A DNA stretch of 64,000 nucleotides from Diphasiastrum complanatum (lineage: Eukaryota; Streptophyta; Lycopodiopsida; Lycopodiales; Lycopodiaceae). The position numbers and the translations under genes are program-made. The stretch is from positions 100,000,200 through 100,064,199 of the forward strand of contig CM055092.1 of NCBI GenBank assembly GCA_029204225.1. Direction: 5' to 3'. This document shows positions 33,246-45,764 of this stretch, one piece after another; the stretch's first letter is position 1; the number at the start of each line of letters is the position of its first letter. Below the pieces are notes generated by a model that was not told the DNA's origin, ran no database searches, and worked only from the letters and a program-made list of their open reading frames with translations.

Positions 33246-34913
33246 CTATATAGTCCTCCGAGAGAGGTCATCAATGAAAGTCAGCAAATAGACAGCTCCC
33301 CCTATAAAAATAGTCTGCATAGGACCACAAATGTCCATGTGTACAAGATCTAGCAAATTTCTAGAAGTGCATTCTGAATCTGAAATAATTGAATTTCTAA
33401 CATGCTTGTTGGAAATATAACTTTTACATGGAGTATCGGATTTGCTAGTAAAAGGTAAATCTTGTACTAAGTTCAGATTCGACATTTGTTGAATACAACT
33501 AGAATTTAAATGGCCTAATATGTGATGCCATAGCATGTAATTTGAATCAGAAGTAGTAGGAAAACGAGTGACTGAGTTGTAGCTTAACTACGTGTAAAAT
33601 GGGAGTGACTGAGTTTGTACAAATTGCCACTTCTACTGAAAGCAAAAACTTTCCTAGATTCATCAGTAATAGTGTTGCCTTGTCTATCGAATTCGACTCT
33701 GTGACCTGAACTTGTGATTCTACTAACTGAGAGCAGATTTTTGGTCAAGTTCGGAATATGTAAAACATTGGACAGCAACCGAACATCACCTTTTTGGAAT
33801 TCAACCCTGACTATTCCTGCATCTTCAATGGAGTGGGATGAGTTGTCTCCAAGTTGCACAACTCTAGAATGAGTGAAGGGCTTGTAGCTTTGGAACCAGT
33901 CCCGATGGTGAGTCATGTGTTGTGTTGCTCTAGAGTCCAAGTACAAGGAATTACCTTAGTCAAAATTGCAGCTTCATCTTCCTCTTCATGCTGGAAAGAG
34001 TAACTAGTTGAGGCAGCATTTGCTTATTGTTGGGACTACATCTTCTTTTCATTGTTGTACTTAAGTGTTCTGCAGTCCTTGATGAGATGACCAATCCTCT
34101 TATAGCATTTGTAGAATAGGTTTTGCTTTGGCTGGGATGATGAAGAAAAATTTGAACTTGAACTCGAACTCGACCTTGAGCCAGAATTTGAACTTGAGCT
34201 AAAATTCAAACCAGAGTCAAAATCTGACCCAGACTGCATGTTGTTCTTTCTATCAAGATAATCAAACTTTGGAGATTTCTTTTATATGGACTTCTGATTT
34301 TTTATGTATAGAGCCTGAGGATTAGATATTGAGCCTGAGGAGGAAGCATTTCTTCTGATCTCCTCTTGTAGCAACATAGAGATGATTTTGGATAAAGTTA
34401 GTTGTTGTTGGGTCAAAATGGCCATGACCCATGTTTTATAGGCATCAGGGAGACTCGATAAAAGAGTCATTACTACATCTAAATCTTCAATGTTAGATCC
34501 TAATGTAGTCATTTGCTCCATGAGGTTTTTGAATGTGTTGAGATGGCTAGAAATAGTGTCTGCATCAGACATTATGAGTGTGAAGAATTTCTTCCTTAGA
34601 TGTAGTCTGGAAGTCACATCTCTGATGTCATAATAAGTTGTTAGAATGTCCCAAGCAGCCTTAGCAGTCTGTGTAGATCGGATATGACTGATTTGGGAGT
34701 CTCTAATATTTAGAGTGATTAAGGCAAATGCCTTGCCATCTCGTTGCCTCCATTTGGTGATGCTAGTTGCATCAGCCTTTGGCTTGACTTCAGTTCCATC
34801 GACAATATCCCACAGTTTCTTGGCTAGTAGAATGACTTTCATCTGAATTTCTAGAGATGGTAGTTCTCCCCATCGAGCTTGTCAATCAGAGAGGAACTAG
34901 AACTCGAGTCCAT
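33246..34913 (-). pseudogene. Ty1/copia 5' half: gag, knuckle, protease, integrase N-terminus
   Basis: Gag starts at ATG 34911-34913 (MDSSSSSSLIDKL-like), with a frameshift after about 20 codons. 34282-34842 then gives the UBN2-type gag (TAKAAWDILTTYY ... LSSLPDAYKTW). 34036-34239 holds a knuckle YKCYKRIGHLIKDC whose first Cys is replaced. 33584-33946 is the protease, with DSRATQHM instead of DSGATQHM. 33246-33536 is the pre-integrase finger (HHILGHLN ... CKSYISN) and HMDICGPM. The element is cut near 33240; RT and RNase H are missing. Confidence 0.85.
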
Positions 34914-35044
34914 TCTGGTATAGTTCAATATTGTTGGTAGAAACAACAATAGCGTGATATTGTTGGCTACACACTTGCTGAGATTAAGTCTTGGTAAAAA
35001 CAAGACTGAATCCACAATAAAAATTGCAAATTACTGAGCCACAT

Positions 35045-35056
35045 GCTCTGATACCA
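35045..35056 (-). promoter_or_regulatory. Primer binding site (tRNA-Met) of the truncated copia
   Basis: Minus-strand TGGTATCAGAGC upstream of the gag at 34913. The LTR begins at 35057 with TGTCGGAAATCAGAG on the plus strand. A partial copy of the same junction (GATACCATGTCAAAAATCAGAG) recurs at about 35132, suggesting a small local duplication. Confidence 0.8.
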
Positions 35057-35510
35057 TGTCGGAAATCAGAGTTACCAGAGATGATTCACTGATATCGGAT
35101 TAGAGGAGCTCTGATCAAAATAGAAGTTTTGATACCATGTCAAAAATCAGAGTGATCAATAAATCGAAAGTGCAGTTGTTACCAGTAGATGAGCTGAAGA
35201 TGAATCAAAAGTAACTACAATGTGTAATGGAACAAGATAGTAGTATAGACACAAAAATACACTCTGATAATTAATCAAAATTGAGTACATGAGCTTGAAA
35301 CTAGCGCAAACACTGTGGGCGCTAAAATAGTCTTCAGCTGAGGTCGTTGAATACTTACTGATTCAAAAACTACAACTTAACAAAAATACAAAATGCCTAT
35401 AAGATAATTACTTGATCAGAACAGTGACTATAGTAGATCTTCCTTGATGATTGGGAGTTTAGATGATCAGTACTTTGAGAGTTGACATTCATCTACTTGA
35501 TTAACTACAT
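35057..35510 (-). repeat. Truncated copia 5' LTR (outer edge uncertain)
   Basis: The inner edge is fixed by the PBS. The outer edge is put near ...GATTAACTACA (about 35510) because a TG...CA LTR should end so; no partner LTR exists in the window to test it. Confidence 0.5.
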
Positions 35511-38059
35511 TTGTCATGCAGTAGGTAGTCGTCGTTTGCCAGTGAGTTATGTACAGAGGTAGGCGGACTGTCAACGCCGCGACATGGGTCGAATTTTCGA
35601 GTTGATACTACAAAGGGTCGGAATTTTATAAAGGTTCGAAAAATATACATTGGTTCAGAAAATATACACTGGTTCGGCAAATTTAGAACAGATCCAAACC
35701 AAACATGGTTCGAAGGCACTCAAAAAAGTTAGAACAGATCTGAATCGAATATGTTCGAAAACGTTAGAATGGCGAATCTAAATCAGACACGTTCGAAAAA
35801 TCTCACTTTGATGGTATTAACATTGGGTGAAAAAAAAAATTCAAACAGAGCAGATTTTTCAAACATCTATACAAAACTTCAAAGTCTTCTTCCTTCCTTT
35901 TTTTTGTTGGTTTTTTTTTTTTTCAAGGATAGATATAAACAAGAATTTTTCAAGATGCTCATTACCTAAATGGAATTGGGCTTGGGCATGAAATTTCAAC
36001 ACATTGTACCTCTGTTGATGCTAATTTCATTTTACACTTACAAGAATGTTTATCTTAATGTTACAAAATAATGTGTATGTGTATAAATACACTCTTAAGT
36101 TTTAAACAAATAAATATATAGTACCTTTGATTTGAGTTGAGGCTGGGCACTAGAACTTGATGACGATGATGTTCCACTAAGTCTTTGATCAAGCATTTGT
36201 GCTTTTTTTCGCGGTTTCATTTTGTAATAATATTGCATCTTCTTTAACTTTTTGCTATCTTGTGGAGGCATCATGCTTTAAACAATCATAGAAAAATAAA
36301 ATAAAAATGCTATATTCAACACACAATGTTGCAAATCCAAATGTTAAGTACATAATATCTATTGTATATGAAATAAATATACTTGTTTCAAGGCATTGCC
36401 TCATCAGAAAACATATTCGCTAATCAACGATTAAATTTTATCTACAATTTTTCAACAAGAATGTTAAATCCTATTTACACATGTGATATTGACAAAATAC
36501 ACTTATCAAAATATACAACTAAAATTGATGTACACACAAATTTAGCAAGATCCACAAATATCTTTATCACTAAAACATTCAAATACCTCACATGTCAGTT
36601 TGCTTGAACGAAATGACTTGTCTAATTCACGAAGACAAGAAGCACATGCAAGCAAGCTATGAAATATAAGTGTGATTTATGTTCAACTATTTAGGAAACT
36701 AAACAAGTGTCATGTCGTTCTGACAATGGCGAGACACTTTTGAGTAACTAAGAAGACTTTTTAATCTCATCTATAATTGGGAAACAACGATAGCAAATCA
36801 ACTACTTGTCTTACATTCCGGTTCTTACTCGAACCAAGCATTATTGTACTCGAAGCAAAGGTACGCTTTCTACCAATATTCTACAAAACAAGAAATACAC
36901 TCCGCTTACATATCTTTCAACTCTTAACACAACTAAATAACTACATCTATTGTCGCTATGGTGTATAGATAGCACTTGTACGGAAAAACAACTATGGCAA
37001 CATCTCAAGAAGCTTCGTCTGCAAACATTCAGGTATGGGTTTTCGTTATCAATTTAGATACGAACACTACAACACACGAACGGGTGAAGTTTTTTTTTTT
37101 TGTAAAATAAATAAAATTGCCCATGTTATGATCCTTCAAAATGCTTTTTTTTTTTTACAAAAAGAGTTGACTCTTGTAAAAACACACACTATTACTGAGT
37201 AATTTTTAATGAAACCTTGGTCAGTAAATGTCACGGTAAGGACTCCAATTAATACAGTTTTAGACAGCATGGAAATGCGTAACACATGTTGTCTTTACGA
37301 AAGGGAATGGCACGGATCTGCCCTAATACCTAGTAAAGACATTGAAAATCACTTACTAAGTAATCCAATCTGTCTATCCAAAACAGTGTCCACATACCAT
37401 GGTCGTTATGTGATTCCTATATAACGATCATAGTACTGCTTTACCCTACCCTGTCAAGTGTCACTTTAGACCCTTGGTGAGATACAACTGCAAAGCATGG
37501 ATATGCTCAAGAGTATGGACAGTAGTGCATGACATACCTTACTCCGTAAGGGTCACTTGGGTCAGTATAGCATAACAACACACGTGTTCACACCAGGTCT
37601 TTTGGCTAAGTAAAACTCTAAATCGTTAAAACTTTTCATACTCTTCTAGGCATAAAATGAACTGATATGGACCAACTACCCGTAAGCTGATCAGTATTGC
37701 ACTCGTCCTGATACGATGATATAACGGCTTGGCCTATCGCTAAAACATCATGTGCTTGGGAAGACTGTACTAGGTTTTAAAATGCTATTCAAAGTTGTTA
37801 AGTAGTATAACTTCTTTTAGACATGAATAACAACTGTCATTCAGCTATGACACATGTCTTCCTCACTAAACTAACTTGAGTGGTTTTGTTTTGTGGAATG
37901 GTGGTAGGACGTCTTGAAGTGGTTATGCTTTATGGTGCTTTCTACTATTGTATTCTACTTTTCAGCTGTATTTCACCTTGTTAGATTATGAATAAAGGCT
38001 TCAAAGAGCTTCAGTCTTGTTTTGTCAAGAGGAACTAAGTGCAGTCTTGTATCTCTCTC
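35511..38059. other. AT-rich spacer with homopolymer T/A tracts
   Basis: Apart from poly-T tracts near 35897-35930, 37090-37100 and 37147-37158 I see no gene, LTR edge or tandem array. Small open frames (about 60-75 codons) have no coding character. Confidence 0.5.
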
Positions 38060-38079
38060 TTTCTCTCGTTGGAAAACGA

Positions 38080-38606
38080 ACATCAAGTTAAAAAAATAGA
38101 TAGCAGGTAAGTGTAGGAATCTGCAACAGGTAATCGCATGCATTTTTCTAGTCAAGATAAAGCCACATAAGTGACGATGATGGCAATGTACTTAGTCTTC
38201 AATCATTTCTTGCGTGCTGTTGTGTTTTGTATTGTCAGTATACGTTGTCTCAACACGTAATAAATTGCTTTAATTGATGTATCCGATTGTGATTTGCTTG
38301 AGAAATTTTTATTCATCAGTACTAATTGCTACAAGATTGATGGTTGGATGGATGGATTGATGTGTTGTTTGTATGATGTTAAGAAAACAAACAACAAGTG
38401 TAGAAATATACAATGGGCAATAGCGCTTTCTTTGCATGCACTTATATAGTCAAGATAAAGCCACATAAGTGAGGACTATGGCAATGTACCCAGCTTTCAA
38501 TCATTTCTTGTGTGTTGTTTTGTTTTGTATTGTCAGTATATGTTGTCTCAATATGTAATGAATTGCTTTAATTGATGTTCCTATTGTGATATACTTGAGC
38601 AACCAC
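38080..38606. repeat. Direct duplication, period about 298 bp
   Basis: GTCAAGATAAAGCCACATAAG at 38151 recurs at 38449. Both are followed by AATCATTTCTTGYGTG, TTTTGTATTGTCAGTATA and TTGCTTTAATTGATGT. The upstream stretches (GAAAACRAACA...) also align, so the duplicated segment is about 230 bp within a 298-bp period. Confidence 0.8.
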
Positions 38607-38980
38607 AACTACAAATCCACGCAGATAAGACGGGGACCAAATTTGACCCATCGACCCTTGCATGGCAATGTCCGTGGCATCGCCTGGAAAAGTGTGTGGC
38701 AATGGATGTGTGACACTGCCACGTCGTAAAAAATTTTCGTCATTGGCCCTTTCTTCGACCAGGTTTGTGAAAGACGGGGGGGTGATTTGAATTTTAAATA
38801 TGTGTGGCATTGCCATGCAAACTGGAAATTTGCCACGCGTGGCAGTGTGACATGTGGCAAATCTCTAGGAATTTTTTTTTTTGGTTTGGCGAAGCACTGC
38901 CACACAGAAATTTTGGAACAAAAAAAAAAAATCTCGCGAAATGAAAATTGCTTGTCCCGACTCTTTTTGGAGATCAATTT
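38600..38980. other. TGCCAC/GTGGCA-rich stretch with 14-bp palindrome
   Basis: TGCCAC and GTGGCA recur at least eight times on both strands, including the palindrome TGCCACGCGTGGCA at 38831-38844. No gene. It may be the end of a repeat with inverted ends, but no clean TIR pair was found. Confidence 0.4.
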
Positions 38981-39001
38981 TGGGATTTTTGAAGAGAAGC
39001 T

Positions 39002-39142
<141 letters not shown>

Positions 39143-39165
39143 CGTTTATTGGTTTTTATAAACTA

Positions 39166-39575
39166 ACAATGTTTACTTGAAAACAAGATGAATGAATGGT
39201 TTGCTTCTCATTGTTGGCTTTTGTAGAAGAAAATAATGCAATTTTGAAGGAAAGGAAACAATCCAAGCAAATACATGAGGTATGTTATACATTCTAAATT
39301 TTGCTAGATTACATTTGATTCGTAAAGTGCATTTCATAGTATCGTCTACATCTCAAATTACTGTAGATTACATTTGATTTATAAATTGCATTCGATAGTA
39401 GTTGGATTTTTGTTGATTGATTTGTAATCTAACAATGATTCTTTGAAACAAAGTTAATGAATGATTTGGTTTTCATTCTTTGCTTTTACAGAAGAAAAAA
39501 GAGATGCATCTTAGACGGAATTAAAGACCATCCAAGCAATAGATGAGGTATGTTCTACATCTTAAATTGATGTTT
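39166..39575 (+). repeat. Duplicated exon-like unit, period about 266 bp
   Basis: Two similar segments (39166-39300 and 39430-39570). In each, a T-rich tract and acceptor (TTTTGTAG or TTTTACAG) precede a 53-56 bp AAGAAAA...GATGAG-like segment that ends at a GTATGT donor (39227-39279 and 39492-39547). The pattern suggests a tandemly duplicated small exon. Both internal sequences contain stops in at least one frame, so it may be non-coding RNA or dead. Confidence 0.45.
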
Positions 39576-39799
39576 TTGTTTGTTTTTCATTGTTTGTATA
39601 TGTTTACAAAGAATTTATACATAATGAAATAGAAAAAAATAAACAATAAACAATCATTTCATAGATAATGAGATAGAGATAAAGAAAAGTTTGTAATTGT
39701 ACTCCAAAAAAGGTGTACATATTTGCATCTTCTTAAAAGGGCTTTGATGCTAACACCTTCTGAGTCTACTTTTGCAAATAAAAAAAATACATAAAATCT

Positions 39800-40910
39800 A
39801 AGAAGTAATTATAGGCTTCTAGTCATCACTCTCTTTCCCCTCATCATCATCCGAAGCCGAATCTTGTTCTTCGCCTTAACCTTCGTCCCCTTCTTCTTTT
39901 TGGTTTCCTCTTGTACTTTCTTCCACAAAGGAAACGTATGCCCTCTACATGCACATTCACAAAACAAATGAATGATTATTAGCTAGACACATGTCATAAA
40001 AATGAAATGAAACAAAAACTATGTACCAAAAATATATGAAATATATATTATGTAACAAGAATCTACCCTTCGATGTAAGTCTTGTTTTGCAAAATGATCA
40101 ACCAAGGCACTATAGCCTTGGCAATATCCAATGTTGTACTCAGCAGTGTATATTTGCGCCCATAATCTTCAACCTACATCAACAAAAATTAGAAAAAACA
40201 AAAAATTATTGATAAACAAAAAACATGTAAAATGCAATTAGCTAAAAGATAATTGCTTGCAAATTGGATGTGCATATTGGTCTTGCCTCCCGATCCAAGA
40301 TGAGATTGGCCTAGAAGATTAAGCCTTGAGTTTGTTGCCTCTCTTTGTTGCTTAAAGTGCTCGAGATTTGGATGCTTGGAAATAACCTTCACCCATTCAT
40401 TTTTCGATGCCCATCCCTGTCTTTTTTTACCTTTATTGCATAATCTTCTTAATGACTGGCATTTATGACAAATACGTGTACACTTACCCGTCTTCGTCCA
40501 TTTGTCATTAAATCGATTTGGTTGTAAGTCCCCTTGGTTTTGTTGCTCCCAAGGATTAAACAAGTTGTGACCAAAGTATTTAAGGGTAAGGTCGTGCAAC
40601 CTATTGATGATGACCTTATCCCTAATGTTCATGACGATGGAACTGTCATCACAAAGGTCATAGAAAACATTCGTGGATTCTTTCGACGACATCTCCGTCG
40701 AAATGAATCCACAATCTTGTTCATTGAATTCTCCTTCGGAAAGACAAAAGGCTTTCATTCTTTGCCTTTCTTCATGAGATAGTGAAGTATATAAATTTTG
40801 CTTTCAATCAGATTGATCTGATCCTGAGGCTTGCCCTCTTCAAACCGGAAGAGGATCTTGGCCTCCTCCTTCATCCTCCGCTACCACTAGTAGACATGAC
40901 TATTGAGAGA
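39800..40910 (-). pseudogene. CACTA (En/Spm)-like plant transposon gene, several exons
   Basis: The main frame 40240-40758 ends with CHKCQSLRRLCNKG, WASKNEWVKVISKHPNLEHF, REATNSRLNLLGQSHLGSGG. It resembles the conserved block of plant Transposase_24/TnpA-type proteins (W...F...S...NR......H..GS). Two more exon-like stretches follow downstream on the minus strand. About 40065-40172 (after TTGATGTAG) reads VEDYGRKYTLLSTTLDIAK. About 39850-39945 (after CATGTAG) has a Lys/Glu-rich, then acidic tail. Upstream, a possible start MSTSGSGG at 40896 runs into a stop. Probably a decayed gene. Confidence 0.5.
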
Positions 40911-41116
40911 AAAAGAAAAAATTGTGAAAAGAACTTGGAGAGAGATATGAAATGTGAAAATTGAAAAAGAGTGTGTGCATGTGAGATTTGTGAGAGAGTG
41001 AGAGAGAGAGAAAAAAAAAATGAAAATAAAAGATTGTGTGAAAAATGAAAGAGAGATATGAAAGAGTGTGTGAGAGAGAAAGAGAGATTGGAGATTGGAG
41101 ATTAGAGAGTGAAAGA

Positions 41117-41155
41117 TGTGTGTGTGTGTGTGTGTGTGTGTGGGTGTGTGTGGGT

Positions 41156-41223
<68 letters not shown>
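41117..41223. repeat. Compound (TG)n/(AG)n microsatellite
   Basis: TG repeats with two GGG interruptions (41117-41180) are followed by AG repeats with one AC interruption to about 41223. Long His/Thr and Ser/Leu frames on the minus strand arise only from this repeat. Confidence 0.95.
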
Positions 41224-41299
41224 AATGAGAGAGTGAGAGTGTGATAGAGATTGAGAGTGAGAGTGAACACAAGAAAGCCTCAAGAGATCCACAAGAAAG

Positions 41300-42540
41300 C
41301 CTCAAAAAACTTGCTTTCTGCCATGTCTACGGCCAGTACCAGGGGGAACACGGGCATGAGATGGCTGTGCAGAGGTTATGGCACGGGCAGTGGATTTCGT
41401 CCTAGCCATCATTCTCAGAATATAAATAAATAAATTTGAAAAAAAAAGTCTGTAAGTTGATTATCGAACCCAAGCGTGGGGAATGAAAAAAAAAATTGCA
41501 ATAAGAAGGCACTTGAGATCGATACCAGAACTAAATATCGATTTCGAACGCAACATAGAAAGAGAATATCAGAAGAACCCTAAATCACGCTTGAAAGCGA
41601 TATTGAAAATACAGCGGTATAGGTCCTGAGCGTAGGATGAGAATGGGGAGTAATTGTGGACAGAGAGCGCACTTGAGAGCGATATTGGGAGCGAAAAACA
41701 AAAATTTGCGAAAATAAAATAAAAATTCTGAGGCTGTATATATAGAAAATTTTTGCACGTATAAATAAAATGGCTGCTGACACGTGACGGCATCTAACGG
41801 GTCCACGCGTTATGTCTGTACTGTCAATTATGACTCATTATGAGGCCACGTAGGTGTAGGACATATTCACTGATCATATTGAAACATGTGTGATTCTGCA
41901 CAAGATAAATGTTAGATCAATCATTCCTTGTACGACGGAATATTCATGACGAATCATGCGTCAACACATGTCCTTTTGGTACTCCTCCACACGTGTGATT
42001 TTTTTTTATAAATGGGTCATTTTCGGTGCAGATTTTCATGTAAATTTTTTTATTTTTGAGCTGAATATTGATTTCAAGCTCACACTTGCCTCTGTTTACG
42101 TTCTATTGACATACTTGCGTCCAGAAACCAATACTATCTAGTCCGGTATCGCTTTCAAGCGCGTCTTACGTTTCCTTTTTTTTTCTGATCTTTGTACTCG
42201 TGCTCGGATTCGATATCCTATTTTCTTATATCTCTTTCGAACGCACATTGCCTTGAGGTTATTGTCTGACCAGTATTTTGCGCTTGAGAGCAATATTTAG
42301 AATCTTTCTTTTGTCTTTTTTGTCTAAAATGTCTAATTTCAATTCTGGTCTCCTTTTTTTTTTATGAATTTAGTATTAGTGATAATTTAAAATATTTTAA
42401 ATTTATTTTTTCTTCTTTAATTTTTATTTTTTCCTCTATTATTGAGGGCCTTGGTGTGAAAGTATTTTCTGAGATTTATCTCAGATTTAAGTCTTTGCTC
42501 AGAACTCGTTTATTTAAATCTCAAAATAAGGACATGATTC
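41300..42540. other. Spacer, no gene seen
   Basis: Contains several recurrences of the phrase GAGCGATATTG/TTGAGAGC (41590, 41665, 42285 and its inverse near 42145). This may mark an old inverted or tandem repeat. No coding region is supported. Confidence 0.4.
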
Positions 42541-42548
42541 ATTATTAG

Positions 42549-43819
42549 GACCTGGTGGCACTGGACAAGCATAGCTATAAAGCTAAGCTTGATAGAATGT
42601 TCACCAAGTTACATACTGATTTCAAGTCTGTAGATGATTGCCCAATTCACAATAAAAAATGTAGATTTGTTGAGTTTCAATCTGCATTTGTTTTTTTTCT
42701 TTTGTTAAATATTTTTGACGATTCGAAAGTTGGCCCTTCCACTTCTGAAGAAGCTTCTTCCTTTAATGGTACAAAGTCTGAAAAGTCGAAGATTGTAGAT
42801 ATAAAAACTTTTTTTATTGATACGAACGTTAGTTTAGATGATTGTATAGATTTTGATCGTACACGAAATAGGACATCGTTTGTTGGCCCTCGAACTTCCA
42901 ACACCCTTTCTCCTTCTGTTGCCTACTTATAATATAGATAATAATTCTTTTTTGACATTATCGGATATATTGGATCTTTTTTATTTCACTGAAACTGATA
43001 CCCTTTGCATTTTGAACAAAGAGTTTGATGAATTTTCAAATATAATTGATTTTGATGTTGATGATCTACTCTCAAGTGTTGATGATGTATATAATGATGA
43101 GCTTTATTCAGAGAAAGATTGCTTAAAAATGGCTGTGGAGTTTCAAAATGCGTAATAAAAAAGATAATCTGTCTTCTGAAGAGGAGTTTCTCAGAATTCA
43201 AAGTCAGCTTGATTTTCCAAAACCAACTATATTGACATCGAAAGGTGGACATAATATTGATGGAGAGACAATAATCATGGAAGACAAAGCCAAATGCGTG
43301 AGTTTTGTATCTTATTATGTACTAGTAGATTCGTTATGTCAGATTATATACTGGAGTTTACTTTGGATTTTTTCATTTCAAGAAACAATTTTTCTTGATG
43401 ATTTTACAATTCGTCGAGGAGGGCAGAGATCTTTTATTGGAGAATTTTCAAGAGATCATGCACCAGGGCATTATCTGAAGTTCTTCAAGAATAATGAGAT
43501 AAGTGTTGCCCATTCAAAGTTTCATCAACATGGTGAGACAATGATTATGGCAATCAAGACGTTGTCTCATTTTTTTGGAGGACACAATTTTAATAAGGTG
43601 CATAGAATAATTCTTGTAAAGAAAACTATTGCACTTAAAATTTTAGGATATGGACCAGTGAATTTCATGTTCAGATCATCTCATTTTGCATTATATGGTG
43701 CCTACGTTGATCTGAGTAAGCATGAAAACTATGAGCTCTTGGATCCATACGAAAGAAGAAAATTGTTGCATGATTCAAAGTTGCAACTTTCATTAGAAAA
43801 AGTATCGGAAGCAGAGTAG
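42549..43819 (+). pseudogene. Unknown multi-frame gene, plus strand, convergent with the DDE-like gene
   Basis: Coding-like sequence starts after an acceptor-like CATTATTAG (ending 42548): DLVALDKHSYKAKL continues to about 42905, then an acidic stretch (DFDVDDLLSSVDDVYNDELY) to 43155 in the next frame, then 43148-43819 in the third. The last part probably contains an intron (donor GTGAGT at about 43297, acceptor TTTCATTTCAAG ending about 43381). After it come FIGEFSRDHAPGHYLKFF, MIMAIKTLSHFFGGHNFNKV and a charged C-terminus to TAG 43817. I recognise no domain. Head-to-head ends (3' ends 43819 and 43888) suggest a two-gene unit with the minus gene. Confidence 0.5.
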
Positions 43820-43887
43820 ATTTTGCTCAATTGTACTTTGTAAAAATTTTCATTTAATATACAAAATCTTATTTTTTGTCTATTGCC

Positions 43888-45764
43888 TATTGGCTTATAA
43901 ATTTGCATGCTTTTTGAAATTTTTTATAATCCGTCGATTTTGTATTATGACGAATTTGGATTCTTCTGTAAAACCATTGGAAAAGTTGTAAAATATAGTT
44001 GTTCTTTGTGCTAGTCCCACCATGTTGTGTGCTTTTATGAAATGTCGCTCTTGCTTGCCAGTGAGATTTTTTCACTCCTTGCGATGACCATATGCTAAGA
44101 CTTCCACTATTTCTTGCAAAGAATGTCGCATGATGCCGTAATATGTGCTGCATGTCATAAAAACATAATCTAAATCAGTACCAAAAGTATGTAAATTAAT
44201 TGCACAAATTTGTCTATAGTAGTATAACATCAAAATCTTACCATATAAAGTGTTATATGATCTACACCCCATGCACTTCGAACTGCATCCACAAATTCTC
44301 TCATTTTTTTCTGTATCATTTGTACATTATTATTTGAAAATTTATCTTTTCTCAAGTATTTCACCATGTTGTCTAATTTTTTCCAAACTTCTACTTTGTG
44401 TATACGGGTAGAACTTTCTTCTTCGAAATCTTGAGTTGCGGCTATAATCTCTTTCCAAACCGAGTATTGAATCTTGGATTGTTTGCCAGAATAATTTGAT
44501 AAAAATCTTCGAGCTTTGGATCCTCCAATGCTCGGCTTGCATGGAATATTTCCTATTTTACTTGATAGCTTGTCGTCTTTTTTTATTTTAACATGGCCTT
44601 TATGTAAGCCTGCTTAGAAACACATTCTCTGATCTAGAAATAGCTTCTTTCGCATCTGCCTCTGGCTTGAAATTCCATGCAAACAAGATGTGAAGATATA
44701 TTATTTTTTCTATTATACGCACCTCTGCATGCAATATACATATATGAACATTCTGAAGAGAAATTGATAGTACGAGTTTTCAACTAGGATCTTCTCGATC
44801 TCTTGATATTCATGTACTCCTTGTCATGTCTTTTGATGTCTTCATGCAGTACAAACAAGGGTGTTTAGAGTTAGCGCCATGGGATACATTGAACATACAA
44901 TTTAATGTCTTCAGATCTCCTACTAAATGTCATTCTATGTTGAAAGTGCCAATTCCAAAAATATTGAGTGGAATTCCCTCCATGTGATTTTTTATGGTGG
45001 CGGGATATGACGTTCTATTAAATATCCATGAGAGAGTGTCATGGTCTTCTTTCACTACCTATAAGAGACAACAAAAACATGATTTAGCCTCATAATATTA
45101 ACACAGAAAAGATTTCCCAAATGAAATCCATATTTAAATGATTATCCCTATTGATTATGTGAAGGAAGTGCTACACCTGAAATGCTCCCAACCACCAGAT
45201 ATCATTTTCTGATTGAACACTGAAGTTGAGGCCTTCTGAGTCTTCTGAATTTGAAAGTGCTCCATTCATGATTGTAAGACTGACTCTCTCCATTTTTTGT
45301 CCGTTTATAATTTCAGACTCATCTAACTTGAGAACAACTATCAACTCGTTACTGACATTCTCAATTGTAATACCATAAAAATTTATGATGAATGTTAGTA
45401 GTTGATTAATATCAATAAATAAATTGTTGGAATTGTTATATGCTAGACATTCTCCTTTCGAACAATACACTTCGTTGATATGAGATGGATTACCAACTAT
45501 TGTCTGCATACCTTGGTTTAACATGTCTCTTTTTTTTTAAAGATAAAATGGTCGTGGGATTGGAAACTTTTTAATACTTACATGTGCAAATGCCTCTTGT
45601 ATCATCTTAAACCTTGTTGCATATGCTTCTCTACTGATGTTAGAAAAATCACATGCCCCTTGAACCAATTTAGCGTCTAATATTTTTTCAACTTCATTCA
45701 TAATGCTATCAATAATTGAAGCCTTGATCTTTTTCATTTTGTTATTATTTAACATTGATTTCAT
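43888..45764 (-). pseudogene. DDE-transposase-like gene, multi-exon, decayed
   Basis: Three minus-strand pieces join in phase 0. Exon 45764-45582 ends CAT before donor GTAAGT. Exon 45503-45177 begins after TATGCAG and ends TTTCAG before GTGTAG. Exon 3 starts at 45058 after CTCTTATAG. Exon 3 carries HLVGDLKTLNCMFNVSHGAN, then PCLYC (a GD-L-K acidic motif followed by C-x2-C). Further on come GGSKARRFLSNYSG, a WGVDHITLY motif near 44250, and near 44050-44100 SIWSSQGVEKSHWQARATFH. This GD...C-x2-C...QG-x-E-x-x-H order resembles DDE transposases of little-described families (inference). In-frame TGA at 44930, 44810 and 44780 and frameshifts near 44610 and 44220 inactivate it. Confidence 0.5.

Noticed and set aside
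40887..41292. Ser/Leu- and His/Thr-rich frames on the minus strand
   Set aside because: Arise from the compound TG/AG microsatellite in all phases.
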